From Chloroflexota bacterium (GTDB lineage Bacteria > Chloroflexota > Limnocylindria > QHBO01), in assembly GCA_019348395.1 (NCBI GenBank), contig JAHWJN010000012.1:10574-15907 (forward strand): a DNA stretch of 5,334 nucleotides, read 5' to 3'. The notes under the pieces were generated by a model, which saw only the letters and a program-made list of their open reading frames with translations, was not told where the DNA came from and searched no databases. Each line of letters starts with the position of its first letter. Positions within the stretch are counted from its first letter, which is position 1. This document shows positions 1-5,334 of the stretch, in pieces. A program made the translations under genes and the position numbers.

Positions 1-1
1 C

Positions 2-1990
2 GCCACGGCCGGCGGCGACGTGCTCGTCATGGTGCGGTCGGCACTCGACGCGGCCTTCGAGGTGCCTGCGCCGATCCGCTACCTCGACGTCGACCTCGGC
101 CCGGCGCCGGACGATCGGGAGGTCGCACGGGTCACCGGCACGTTGACCGAGCCGTACGTGGTCGAGACGCCGGAGCAGGCGGCCGCGGGGATGGCGTCGG
201 CGCAGGCGGGGTTCGTCGGTGTGGCACTGCTGTTCGGGCTGGTCGCGCTCGTCGTCGGCGGCTTCCTGGTCGGCAACACGATGGCCATGACCGTCGGCGA
301 GCGCGTGCGTGAGCTGGGACTGCTCCGGGCCGCGGGCGCGACCTCGCGCCAGGTCCTCGGCCTCGTGCTCCGCCAGGCCCTCGCCATCGGCGTCGCGGGC
401 AGCGTGCTCGGCGTCGCACTCGGCATCGTGCTGGCGGCGCTGATGGTGGGGGCCGTCGGCGCCAGCCGGGCGGCCCTGGTCGAGGGGCTTGCGCTGCCGA
501 TCGGCGGCCTCCTCGTCGCGGCGGGGCTCGGGATCGGCGTCACGCTCGTCGCGGCGGTCGCGCCCGCCATGCGAGCCGCACGGCTCGCTCCCCTCGATGC
601 CCTGCGGCCGTCCCGGCGCCCGGACCGCGGCCTCCTCGATCGCCTCCGCCCGGTGCTGATGGCCGAGCTGCCCGTGGTGCTGGGGGGCGTCGGCCTGCTG
701 GTCGTGTCGGATCTTGATGCGCCACTGGTCCCCGTGCTCGTCGCGCTCGGCCTGCTCGTCGGCGGGGCACTCGCCACCGCCTTCGTACTCGAGCCGATGG
801 GACGCCTCATCGGCCGCCCGTTCGAGTGGTTCTTCGGGGCCCAGGGCTACCTCGGTCGGGCCAACCTGGCACGGGACCCGGCGCGGACCGGCCTCACGGT
901 CGGCGCCATGATGATCGCACTCGCCGCGGTCGTGGCTCTCGGCACGGTGGCCGAGTCCGCCCGCGAAGGCACGGAGCGGCGGGTGTCCTCCATCCTGCCG
1001 GGCGGCCACGCCATACGGACCGGGATCGCGCTGGACACCGAGGCCTTCCGTCCGACCTTCGAGGCGACCGATGGGGTCCAGGTGGTCAGTCCCGTGCTCG
1101 AGGTCCCCGCCGTCCGCGTGACGCCCGACGGCGCGGAGGAGACGGTCGTCGCCGGGATCGATCCGAACGTGTTCCAGGACGAGGGAGCGTTGATCATCGA
1201 CGGCGCGCGCCGCGCGGAGGCCTTCGCCGCCCTCCGCAGTGGCGGAGCCGTGCTGGTGCCGGCGACCCTGGCCGATCGGGCCCGCATCGAGGTGGGGGAC
1301 GTGGTGGCGCTCGCCCGCCCGGGAGGTGTCGCCGGTGAATTCGTGGTTGCCGGCATCGTCGAGCACAGCCTGCCCGCGCGCACCGCCGACGGTGCCCTCA
1401 TCATCAGCGCCGCCGACGCCCGGGACCGGTTCGAGGTGACCTCGGCGTCCCTGTGGATTATGGTTCCGCACCCTGACGTGCCTCGCCCTGCCGTCGTCGC
1501 CGCGATCCGCGACACGGCCCGCGACCTGGCCGGTCAGTCGCTCACGCCGCGGGAGCTGGCGGGTGACCTGGCGCGCTCGCTCGACGCGCTCATCGGACTG
1601 TTCGATGCGCTGGCACTGGTGGCAGTGGCCATCGGCGCACTCGGCATCGTGAACACCCTTGGCGTCGGCATCAGCGAGCGGGTTCGCGAGATCGCGATCC
1701 TGCGCTCCCACGGCATGACCGTCGGCCAGGTGCAGGCCATGGTGGTGGCCGAGGCAGCCATCATGGGCGCGATCGCCGGCGTGCTGGCCGTGGCGGTCGG
1801 GCTGCTCGTGGCGGCCACACTGATCGGTGGCGGTGTGTCCGCCGAGCTGTCGGCCGGGATGCGGCTGCCGTGGCCGTTGCTGGTGGCCGTGGTTCTGCTG
1901 GGCGTCGGCGTCGCATCGCTGGCCGGGCTCTACCCGGCACGGGTGGCCGCCTCCGTGCCGATCGTCCGCAATCTGACGCACTTCGAGTAA
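2..1990 (+). CDS. FtsX-type ABC transporter permease, two FtsX domains (5' partial)
   Basis: This is an integral membrane permease of the FtsX/MacB/LolC-E (DUF214-like) class, which works with a separate ATPase to move lipids, lipoproteins or peptides or to transmit force across the membrane; the substrate cannot be told. The frame is open to the window edge, so the true start lies upstream and the ATG/GTG codons near 20-30 are probably internal. Counting from the GTG at 20, hydrophobic segments lie at about 64-86, 117-144 and 161-183 (first FtsX domain), 214-228 and 235-256 (linker pair), 293-313, then an extracytoplasmic MacB-like domain at 314-520, and 524-548, 577-603 and 617-639 (second FtsX domain). 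The two halves repeat a cytoplasmic signature: ERVRELGLLRAAGATSRQV at 95-113 and ERVREIAILRSHGMTVGQV at 553-571. Family members usually exceed 800 residues; about 662 codons are visible, so the first transmembrane helix and most of the first periplasmic domain are missing. The ATPase gene is expected just upstream. The family call is firm, the substrate unknown. Confidence 0.93.
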   Translation, partial: ATAGGDVLVMVRSALDAAFEVPAPIRYLDVDLGPAPDDREVARVTGTLTEPYVVETPEQAAAGMASAQAGFVGVALLFGLVALVVGGFLVGNTMAMTVGERVRELGLLRAAGATSRQVLGLVLRQALAIGVAGSVLGVALGIVLAALMVGAVGASRAALVEGLALPIGGLLVAAGLGIGVTLVAAVAPAMRAARLAPLDALRPSRRPDRGLLDRLRPVLMAELPVVLGGVGLLVVSDLDAPLVPVLVALGLLVGGALATAFVLEPMGRLIGRPFEWFFGAQGYLGRANLARDPARTGLTVGAMMIALAAVVALGTVAESAREGTERRVSSILPGGHAIRTGIALDTEAFRPTFEATDGVQVVSPVLEVPAVRVTPDGAEETVVAGIDPNVFQDEGALIIDGARRAEAFAALRSGGAVLVPATLADRARIEVGDVVALARPGGVAGEFVVAGIVEHSLPARTADGALIISAADARDRFEVTSASLWIMVPHPDVPRPAVVAAIRDTARDLAGQSLTPRELAGDLARSLDALIGLFDALALVAVAIGALGIVNTLGVGISERVREIAILRSHGMTVGQVQAMVVAEAAIMGAIAGVLAVAVGLLVAATLIGGGVSAELSAGMRLPWPLLVAVVLLGVGVASLAGLYPARVAASVPIVRNLTHFE

Positions 1991-1996
1991 GGAAGG
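1991..1996 (+). promoter_or_regulatory. Shine-Dalgarno sequence of the PPC-domain gene
   Basis: GGAAGG directly follows the TAA stop of the permease gene and ends 4 bases before the ATG at 2001. It is the clearest ribosome-binding site in the window. It fixes the start of the downstream gene and supports co-transcription with the permease. Confidence 0.75.
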
Positions 1997-2000
1997 ACCG

Positions 2001-2429
2001 ATGCCAACCAAGTTCTGGGAAGCCAAGGCGGGCCGAGCGTTCGCCGGGAGGCTCGCCACGGGGAGCGACCTCGTCGAGGAGATCGAGCGGTTCTGCCTCG
2101 AGCGGGAGATCACCGCGGCGCAGGTGACCGCCATCGGCGCCGTGCGGCGCGCCCGCTACGCGTACTACGAGCAGGGTGAGCACCGCTACCTCGAGCTCGA
2201 GTCCGATACGCACCACGAGATCACCGGCTTCGTCGGCAATGTCAGCCTCCGTGACGACAAGCCGTTCCTCCATGTGCACGCCACCTTCGCCGATGCGGGA
2301 GGCGCCACCGTGGGCGGGCACCTGCGGCGCGGTACCGAGGTCTTCGCCGCCGAGGTCATGATCCGCGAGCTCGGGGACGTGTCGCTCGCTCGGCTGCACG
2401 ACGAGGAGACCGGCCTCGCCCTCTGGTAG
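2001..2429 (+). CDS. PPC/DUF296-domain protein, putative DNA-binding
   Basis: A 142-residue protein that fits the single-domain bacterial PPC (plants and prokaryotes conserved, DUF296) family in length and pattern. The hallmarks are the N-terminal strand and helix followed by TAIGAVRRARYAYY (43-56), the central FLHVHATFADAGG (89-101), GGHLRRGTEVFAAEVMIREL (105-124) with the conserved GGHL, and a C-terminal strand-like end. H91, H93 and H107 are the family's conserved histidines and may form a metal site, which is my inference. In plants this domain mediates oligomerisation in AT-hook (AHL) proteins. No AT-hook or helix-turn-helix is present here, so 'DNA-binding' rests on the family name rather than on a visible DNA-contacting motif. 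The start is set by the strong ribosome-binding site 4 bases upstream. The gene lies 10 bases after the permease stop and 32 bases before the SLH gene, so it is probably in one operon with the permease. It has no signal peptide and should be cytoplasmic. Family assignment is confident; its role here is unknown. Confidence 0.9.
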   Translation: MPTKFWEAKAGRAFAGRLATGSDLVEEIERFCLEREITAAQVTAIGAVRRARYAYYEQGEHRYLELESDTHHEITGFVGNVSLRDDKPFLHVHATFADAGGATVGGHLRRGTEVFAAEVMIRELGDVSLARLHDEETGLALW

Positions 2430-2434
2430 GTGGT

Positions 2435-2444
2435 GGCACGTGCC
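2435..2444. promoter_or_regulatory. Perfect 10-bp palindrome upstream of the SLH gene
   Basis: GGCACGTGCC is perfectly self-complementary and lies in the 32-base gap between the PPC stop and the SLH start, 17 bases before the ATG. Its position and symmetry would suit an operator half-site pair, but palindromes of this length and composition also arise by chance in GC-rich DNA. No promoter hexamers are recognisable around it. Confidence 0.2.
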
Positions 2445-2461
2445 CTGCACCCGGTGAGCGC

Positions 2462-3118
2462 ATGCATGGCGAGGGAACAGGCGGCGGGGGGGCGCTCTTC
2501 GTGCTGCTCGCCCTGTGGATCCTGGCCGGGGTGTTCATCCTGAGCCAGGACCCGTTCGGCAGCGATGAGGAGCCCGTCGCCGAACCCGGGCCGACCGCCG
2601 AGGCCACGGAGGTCGTCCTCGAGCCGACCGTTGCCCCGACCCCGACACCGGCGCCTCCACCCCCGCTCCCGGAGTGCGAGGCGGACGAGTGCGATGAGAT
2701 CGTGACCCGCGCCGAGCTGGCCCAGACCTTCGTCCGGATGTTCCGGCTGCCGGTGACGACGGCGGACTTTTTCACCGACGACAACGATGTGCCGCAGCAG
2801 ACCGCCATCAACCGCTTCGCGGCGGCCGGGATCACCAGCGGCTGCGGGGAGAACCGCTTCTGCCCCGACGGCGAGGTGACGCGGGCGCAGTTCGCGACCT
2901 TCCTCGACCGCGCCATGGAACTCCCGGAGGCGGACCGCGACTACTTCACCGATGACAGCGACCTCGTCCACGAGCCGGCCATCAACCGCCTCGCGGCCGC
3001 CGGCATCACGAGCGGCTGCGGGGAGGACCGATACTGCCCGAACGGGCAGGTCACCCGCGGCCAGCTCATCCGATTCCTCGAGCGAGCCCTGAGCCTCCAG
3101 GTGGAGCCGGCCGCCTGA
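2462..3118 (+). CDS. Membrane-anchored S-layer homology (SLH) domain protein
   Basis: A 218-residue cell-surface protein. Residues 1-9 are a short glycine-rich cytoplasmic tail, 10-28 a single hydrophobic segment with no signal-peptidase site that I can see, and 30-70 an acidic, then proline- and threonine-rich spacer (TPTPAPPPPLP) typical of wall-spanning linkers. Three SLH units follow. The first is shortened to its second half (VTRAELAQTF at 81-90). The other two are complete (about 102-159 and 160-217) and repeat with a 58-residue period: FFTDD/YFTDD, AINRFAAAGITSGCG/AINRLAAAGITSGCG, and VTRAQ (139-143)/VTRGQ (197-201). SLH triplets bind cell-wall-linked polysaccharides in well-studied monoderms. 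Each unit carries a cysteine pair: C72/C77, C128/C134 and C186/C192. The start at 2462 is preceded by GGTGA at 2453-2457, a weak ribosome-binding site; no other in-frame start fits the short gap better. It may be co-transcribed with the PPC gene. A role in tethering the membrane to the envelope is inferred; no catalytic domain is present. Confidence 0.9.
   Translation: MHGEGTGGGGALFVLLALWILAGVFILSQDPFGSDEEPVAEPGPTAEATEVVLEPTVAPTPTPAPPPPLPECEADECDEIVTRAELAQTFVRMFRLPVTTADFFTDDNDVPQQTAINRFAAAGITSGCGENRFCPDGEVTRAQFATFLDRAMELPEADRDYFTDDSDLVHEPAINRLAAAGITSGCGEDRYCPNGQVTRGQLIRFLERALSLQVEPAA
2765..3112 (+). repeat. Two tandem 174-bp SLH-unit repeats within the SLH gene
   Basis: The segments 2765-2938 and 2939-3112 are diverged tandem copies, each 58 codons long, encoding the two complete SLH units. 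Conserved anchors are TTCACCGA near the start and ATCAC-AGCGGCTGCGGGGA in the middle (ATC at 2831 and 3005, exactly 174 bases apart). This is an ordinary domain duplication under protein-level selection rather than a mobile or recombinational repeat. Confidence 0.8.
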
Positions 3119-3129
3119 GGCGGTCGCTA

Positions 3130-3164
3130 CCCATCGGGTGGGTGCCCACCGGTTTCCCGATGGG
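3130..3164 (+). terminator. GC-rich hairpin after the SLH gene, possible terminator without a T-run
   Basis: CCCATCGGG (3130-3138) and CCCGATGGG (3156-3164) are perfect 9-base inverted repeats around a 17-base loop that itself contains GGTGGG/CCCACC complementarity. The structure begins 12 bases after the SLH stop codon, where a terminator would be expected. It is followed by the palindrome CCGATCGG (3165-3172) and not by a T-run, so it is not a classical intrinsic terminator. It could instead be an mRNA-stabilising hairpin or a protein-binding site ahead of the next gene. Confidence 0.4.
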
Positions 3165-3221
3165 CCGATCGGAAGAGCACCGGCGTACCATCGGTGGGTT
3201 CGGCGCAGCGGCGGCTGCCGA

Positions 3222-3233
3222 TACCCTGCCGAC
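3222..3233 (+). promoter_or_regulatory. Candidate leaderless promoter (-10 TACCCT) of the GGDEF/HD-GYP gene
   Basis: TACCCT at 3222-3227 matches the TANNNT form of a bacterial -10 element and ends exactly 6 bases before the ATG at 3234, so transcription would begin at or next to the A of the start codon. No Shine-Dalgarno-like purine run lies before this ATG, which fits a leaderless mRNA, a common arrangement in several high-GC phyla. The -35 region is poor: TTCGGC at 3199-3204, with 17-base spacing, matches TTGACA at only two positions. A second TANNNT, TACCAT at 3186-3191, is further upstream. Confidence 0.45.
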
Positions 3234-4778
3234 ATGCCGAACCAGCGCCGTGTCCTCGCCTGGTCGATCGCTGGCCTGGCGGGTGCCACGCTCGTCGTCG
3301 CGCTCGTCCTCGGGACCATCGAGGCGGCCGTCGTCGGGGGCGTGGCTGCCATGGCGATGTGGTGCGGGTTCCTCGCGCGCGGCGCCGGACTGCGCGACGG
3401 CGTGGAGTCACTCGCCGCAGCGACACGCGCGATCGTCGGAGCGCGTGACCGTCACATGCCGGAGCCATCGTCGTTCGGGGCGCTTGCCCCGGTTGCTGCC
3501 GGCATCGTGCAGCTGCAGGAGCGACTCGCGACCGCCGTGGAGGCTGCCACCACGGACCGGCTGACCCATGTCGCCAACCGACCGATGCTGCTCGCCACCC
3601 TCTATGACGAGGTCGAGCGCGCCGCGCGCTACGGGCGGCCGCTGACGGTGGCGTTCATCGACCTCGACCTCTTCAAGCCGGTCAACGACACCTATGGCCA
3701 CGAGGTCGGTGACCGTGTCCTCGAACGGATCGCCGCCGTCCTCCGTCACAACGTTCGTCGCAGCGACACCATTGGCCGGTATGGCGGCGAGGAGTTCGTG
3801 GTCGTCTTCGCCGAGACGACCGTGGACGAGGCAACCGCGGTCGCGGAGAAGCTGCGCCTTCAGGTCTCGAAGGAGCGGTTCACCGTGGCACCCGGCGAAG
3901 AGCTCGGCGTGACGGTGTCGATCGGGCTGGCCGGTGGGCATGGGCAGCCGCTGCGGGTCGACGACCTGCTCCGTGACGCCGACGCGGCCATGTACGCCGC
4001 GAAGTCCCTGGGCCGCGACCAGACCTACGTGTTCGCGGAGGCCGATGACGACAGTGCTCGCATCCCGCGCGCACCCATCTCCAAGGCGGCCCGCGCGGCG
4101 GCTGCCGAAGTCGCCGAGCGAGGACGCCGGGCGGCGGAGGCGGCGCTGGCATCGGTCATCATGCCGCTGCCTCACTATCGGGGCCGGCCGTCATCGCTCA
4201 TCGCCACCATTGCCATGGCGCTGGCACGCAGGCTCGAGCTCCCGGACGCGGAGGTGGAGCGCGTCCGCGTGGCCTCGTTGCTGCACGACATCGGCAAGGT
4301 CGGCGTTCCCGACGAGATCCTCGAGAAGCCTGGCCCGCTGTCGCCCGATGAATGGCAATCCGTCGTGCAGCACCCGCGTATCGGGCAGGAGATCCTCAAC
4401 CGCGTCGCCGCCGTGAAGGACGCGGCGGCGATCATCCTCCATCACCACGAGCGGTACTCCGGGCATGGCTATCCACACGGGCTGCGGGGATCCGACATCC
4501 CCCTCGGCGCGCGGATCGTTGCGGTCGCCGACGCCTACGAGGCGATGCTCAGCGACCGTCCGTACCGCAACGCGATCGGCCACGAGGCGGCCATCGCAGA
4601 GCTCCGTGCGCAGGCGGGCACGCAGTTCGACCCGGAGCTCGTCGAGCTCTTCTGCAGGATGTTCGCCGACGCCCCACCGGAGGCCGATCCGAGCGTCCTG
4701 TTCACGCCGGCAACGGACGGCCGCGAGGTCGCGCCACTCCATCGCCCGCGACGTCGTCGCTCCGCGAGCTCTGCCTGA
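3234..4778 (+). CDS. Membrane-bound GGDEF + HD-GYP cyclic-di-GMP enzyme
   Basis: A 514-residue protein with two transmembrane helices (about 8-27 and 30-48), no visible sensory domain, a short helical linker (about 85-105), a GGDEF diguanylate cyclase domain (about 105-267), an alanine- and arginine-rich linker (about 285-305) and an HD-GYP phosphodiesterase domain (about 305-480), ending in a basic tail (RPRRRR). The cyclase looks active: active-site GGEEF at 184-188, metal and substrate residues D143, N151 and D160 in the FIDLDLFKPVNDTYGHEVGD block, and an inhibitory RxxD site at 175-178 five residues before GGEEF. The HD-GYP domain keeps H351-D352, H380, H404-H405, GHGYP (410-414), D433 and SDRPYR (440-445), but P319-S320 stands where the first metal-ligand histidine (HS) is expected. 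Known family role: synthesis and hydrolysis of c-di-GMP at the inner face of the membrane. The start at 3234 is preferred over 3138 because it begins directly before the first helix, follows a promoter-like element, and leaves the hairpin at 3130-3164 non-coding. It is probably coupled to the gene 5 bases downstream. Confidence 0.93.
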   Translation: MPNQRRVLAWSIAGLAGATLVVALVLGTIEAAVVGGVAAMAMWCGFLARGAGLRDGVESLAAATRAIVGARDRHMPEPSSFGALAPVAAGIVQLQERLATAVEAATTDRLTHVANRPMLLATLYDEVERAARYGRPLTVAFIDLDLFKPVNDTYGHEVGDRVLERIAAVLRHNVRRSDTIGRYGGEEFVVVFAETTVDEATAVAEKLRLQVSKERFTVAPGEELGVTVSIGLAGGHGQPLRVDDLLRDADAAMYAAKSLGRDQTYVFAEADDDSARIPRAPISKAARAAAAEVAERGRRAAEAALASVIMPLPHYRGRPSSLIATIAMALARRLELPDAEVERVRVASLLHDIGKVGVPDEILEKPGPLSPDEWQSVVQHPRIGQEILNRVAAVKDAAAIILHHHERYSGHGYPHGLRGSDIPLGARIVAVADAYEAMLSDRPYRNAIGHEAAIAELRAQAGTQFDPELVELFCRMFADAPPEADPSVLFTPATDGREVAPLHRPRRRRSASSA

Positions 4779-4783
4779 GGCCG

Positions 4784-5281
4784 ATGGACGATCGCGGCTT
4801 TGCAGGCCTCCGAGACTGGCTTGCCGGCGACCCGGAGTCCGAGGATGAGGACGAGCGGCCATCGGCGGCCGACGGTCGCGGCCTGCAACGGGAGTTCGAG
4901 TTCTCGGCATACACGGAGGATTGCCGGGTGTTCGGGTTCATCCACCTGGAGGGGGAGCGGCTCTCCGACGCGCTGAACGAGCTCGAGGAGGTGCACCTCG
5001 ATTCCGTCCTGCTGGTGGCGCTCGACGGCTTCGTCGACGCGGGGGCGGTGGCGGCATCCGCCGGGTCCTTCCTGCGCCACCGCTGGCAGTCCGAGCAGAT
5101 CGCGACCTTCGACCGTGACGCGTTGATCGACTACCGCGCCCGGCGCCCGACCGCGGTCGTCGACTCCGTCGCCGACCTTCCCAGCCTGCTCTCGGTAGGT
5201 GGGGACGGCGTCGAGCGGCGTGCCGGTGGGGACGGCGTCGAGCGGCGTGCCGGTGGGGACGGCGTCGAGCGGGGTGCGTAA
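4784..5281 (+). CDS. Short PAC2-family-like protein, C-terminally truncated, with repeat tail
   Basis: A 165-residue protein. Residues 74-128 (SVLLVALDGFVDAG, then ATFDRDALIDYRARRPT) match the N-terminal part of PAC2 proteins, relatives of proteasome assembly chaperones that are usually around 300 residues. The rest of the PAC2 fold, including the expected G-x-E-P-x-x-x-W segment, is absent. Instead the protein ends in three GGDGVERRA-type nonapeptides (139-165) encoded by a 27-bp tandem repeat. The first 73 residues are not standard PAC2: an acidic, low-complexity stretch (17-33) followed by FEFSAYTEDCRVFGFIHLEG and ERLSDALNELEEV, which resembles, from memory, small Chloroflexota domains of unknown function. 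The ATG lies 5 bases after the upstream stop; GAGG at 4777-4780 is a weak ribosome-binding site, so coupling is likely. The reading frame continues upstream, but that part overlaps the HD-GYP coding region in another frame. It could be a real chimeric small protein or a decaying gene. Function is unknown. Confidence 0.7.
   Translation: MDDRGFAGLRDWLAGDPESEDEDERPSAADGRGLQREFEFSAYTEDCRVFGFIHLEGERLSDALNELEEVHLDSVLLVALDGFVDAGAVAASAGSFLRHRWQSEQIATFDRDALIDYRARRPTAVVDSVADLPSLLSVGGDGVERRAGGDGVERRAGGDGVERGA
5198..5278 (+). repeat. Three tandem copies of a 27-bp repeat at the end of the PAC2-like gene
   Basis: Units at 5198-5224, 5225-5251 and 5252-5278 each begin GGTGGGGACGGCGTCGAGCG. Units 1 and 2 are identical; unit 3 differs at two bases (both C to G). 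The period is a multiple of three, so each unit adds the nonapeptide GGDGVERRA (last copy GGDGVERGA) and the frame runs straight into the TAA at 5279-5281. The near-identity of the copies indicates recent slippage or unequal crossing-over. There are no spacers, so this is not a CRISPR array. Confidence 0.93.
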
Positions 5282-5334
5282 CCCGTAGCGTCACTCCGAG
5301 GCGCGGGCGCTGGGGGAGCGGGACCCGCCGTCCC
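5282..5334. other. Window-edge non-coding tail
   Basis: These 53 bases after the PAC2-like stop show no gene start, ribosome-binding site or complete hairpin that I can support. GGGA (5314-5317) could pair with TCCC (5331-5334) around a GCGGG/CCCGC core, which might be the edge of a terminator stem, but the window ends there. Confidence 0.3.

Noticed and set aside
847..1515. 222-residue open frame on the - strand inside the permease gene
   Set aside because: It is a serine/alanine/threonine-rich shadow of the permease coding sequence with no domain or ribosome-binding signal.
3138..3233. N-terminal extension of the GGDEF/HD-GYP protein to the ATG at 3138
   Set aside because: The extra 32 residues are arginine- and proline-rich, lie across the hairpin and the promoter-like element, and precede the membrane helix without any visible domain; the ATG at 3234 is more natural.
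2186..3352. 388-residue open frame on the - strand
   Set aside because: It covers two well-supported + strand genes and their gap, is compositionally biased and shows no recognisable domain; long antisense frames are expected in GC-rich DNA.
4352..4783. Upstream extension of the PAC2-like frame
   Set aside because: It overlaps the conserved HD-GYP coding sequence in another frame and its translation is arginine-rich and featureless; the ATG at 4784 fits the gene spacing.
5198..5278. CRISPR array
   Set aside because: The three 27-bp units are directly adjacent, with no spacers, and are in frame with a coding sequence.
5286..5291. TAGCGT as a second leaderless promoter
   Set aside because: It has the TANNNT form, but no start codon follows at the right distance; the match is too weak to support.
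1..5334. Mobile element, phage or defence system
   Set aside because: No transposase, integrase, terminal inverted repeats, tRNA attachment site, nuclease or toxin-antitoxin-like gene was seen; the genes look chromosomal and uniform in composition.

Overview
The window is a GC-rich (by eye around 70%) bacterial segment with five protein genes, all on the + strand and tightly packed: a 5'-truncated FtsX-type ABC transporter permease, a small PPC/DUF296-domain protein, a membrane-anchored SLH-domain protein, a membrane-bound GGDEF + HD-GYP cyclic-di-GMP enzyme, and a short protein with the N-terminal half of a PAC2-family domain. The high GC, the style of the SLH repeats (ITSGCG...CP...VTRAQ), the YRARRP-type PAC2 segment and an apparently leaderless start suggest a high-GC monoderm lineage: Chloroflexota (for example Limnocylindria-like) or an actinobacterial relative. 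This is inference from sequence style; no marker gene is present to settle it.

Layout. Positions 2-1990 hold the permease, whose N-terminal membrane segment and most of its first extracytoplasmic domain lie outside the window, as presumably does its ATPase partner. Ten bases downstream, behind a strong Shine-Dalgarno sequence, is the PPC gene (2001-2429). After 32 bases with a perfect 10-bp palindrome comes the SLH gene (2462-3118). These three could be one transcript. The 115-base gap that follows contains a 9-bp-arm hairpin just after the SLH stop, near-repeated CCATCGG motifs, and a TACCCT -10-like hexamer exactly 6 bases before the ATG at 3234. This looks like a transcription boundary with a leaderless start for the cyclic-di-GMP gene (3234-4778). 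Only 5 bases separate that gene from the PAC2-like gene (4784-5281), so the two are probably co-transcribed and translationally coupled. The last 53 bases hold no gene I can support.

How the parts may work together. The first block is envelope-oriented (ABC permease, cell-surface SLH protein). The second is a signalling unit that can in principle both make c-di-GMP (intact GGEEF and I-site) and degrade it (HD-GYP), with an atypical PAC2 fragment attached. No CRISPR, tRNA, rRNA, insertion sequence or obvious defence system is seen. The points most worth a second look are the HD-GYP domain with proline where the first metal-binding histidine is expected, and the truncated PAC2 protein, which has an unusual N-terminal extension and an in-frame 27-bp triplicate repeat at its C-terminus.
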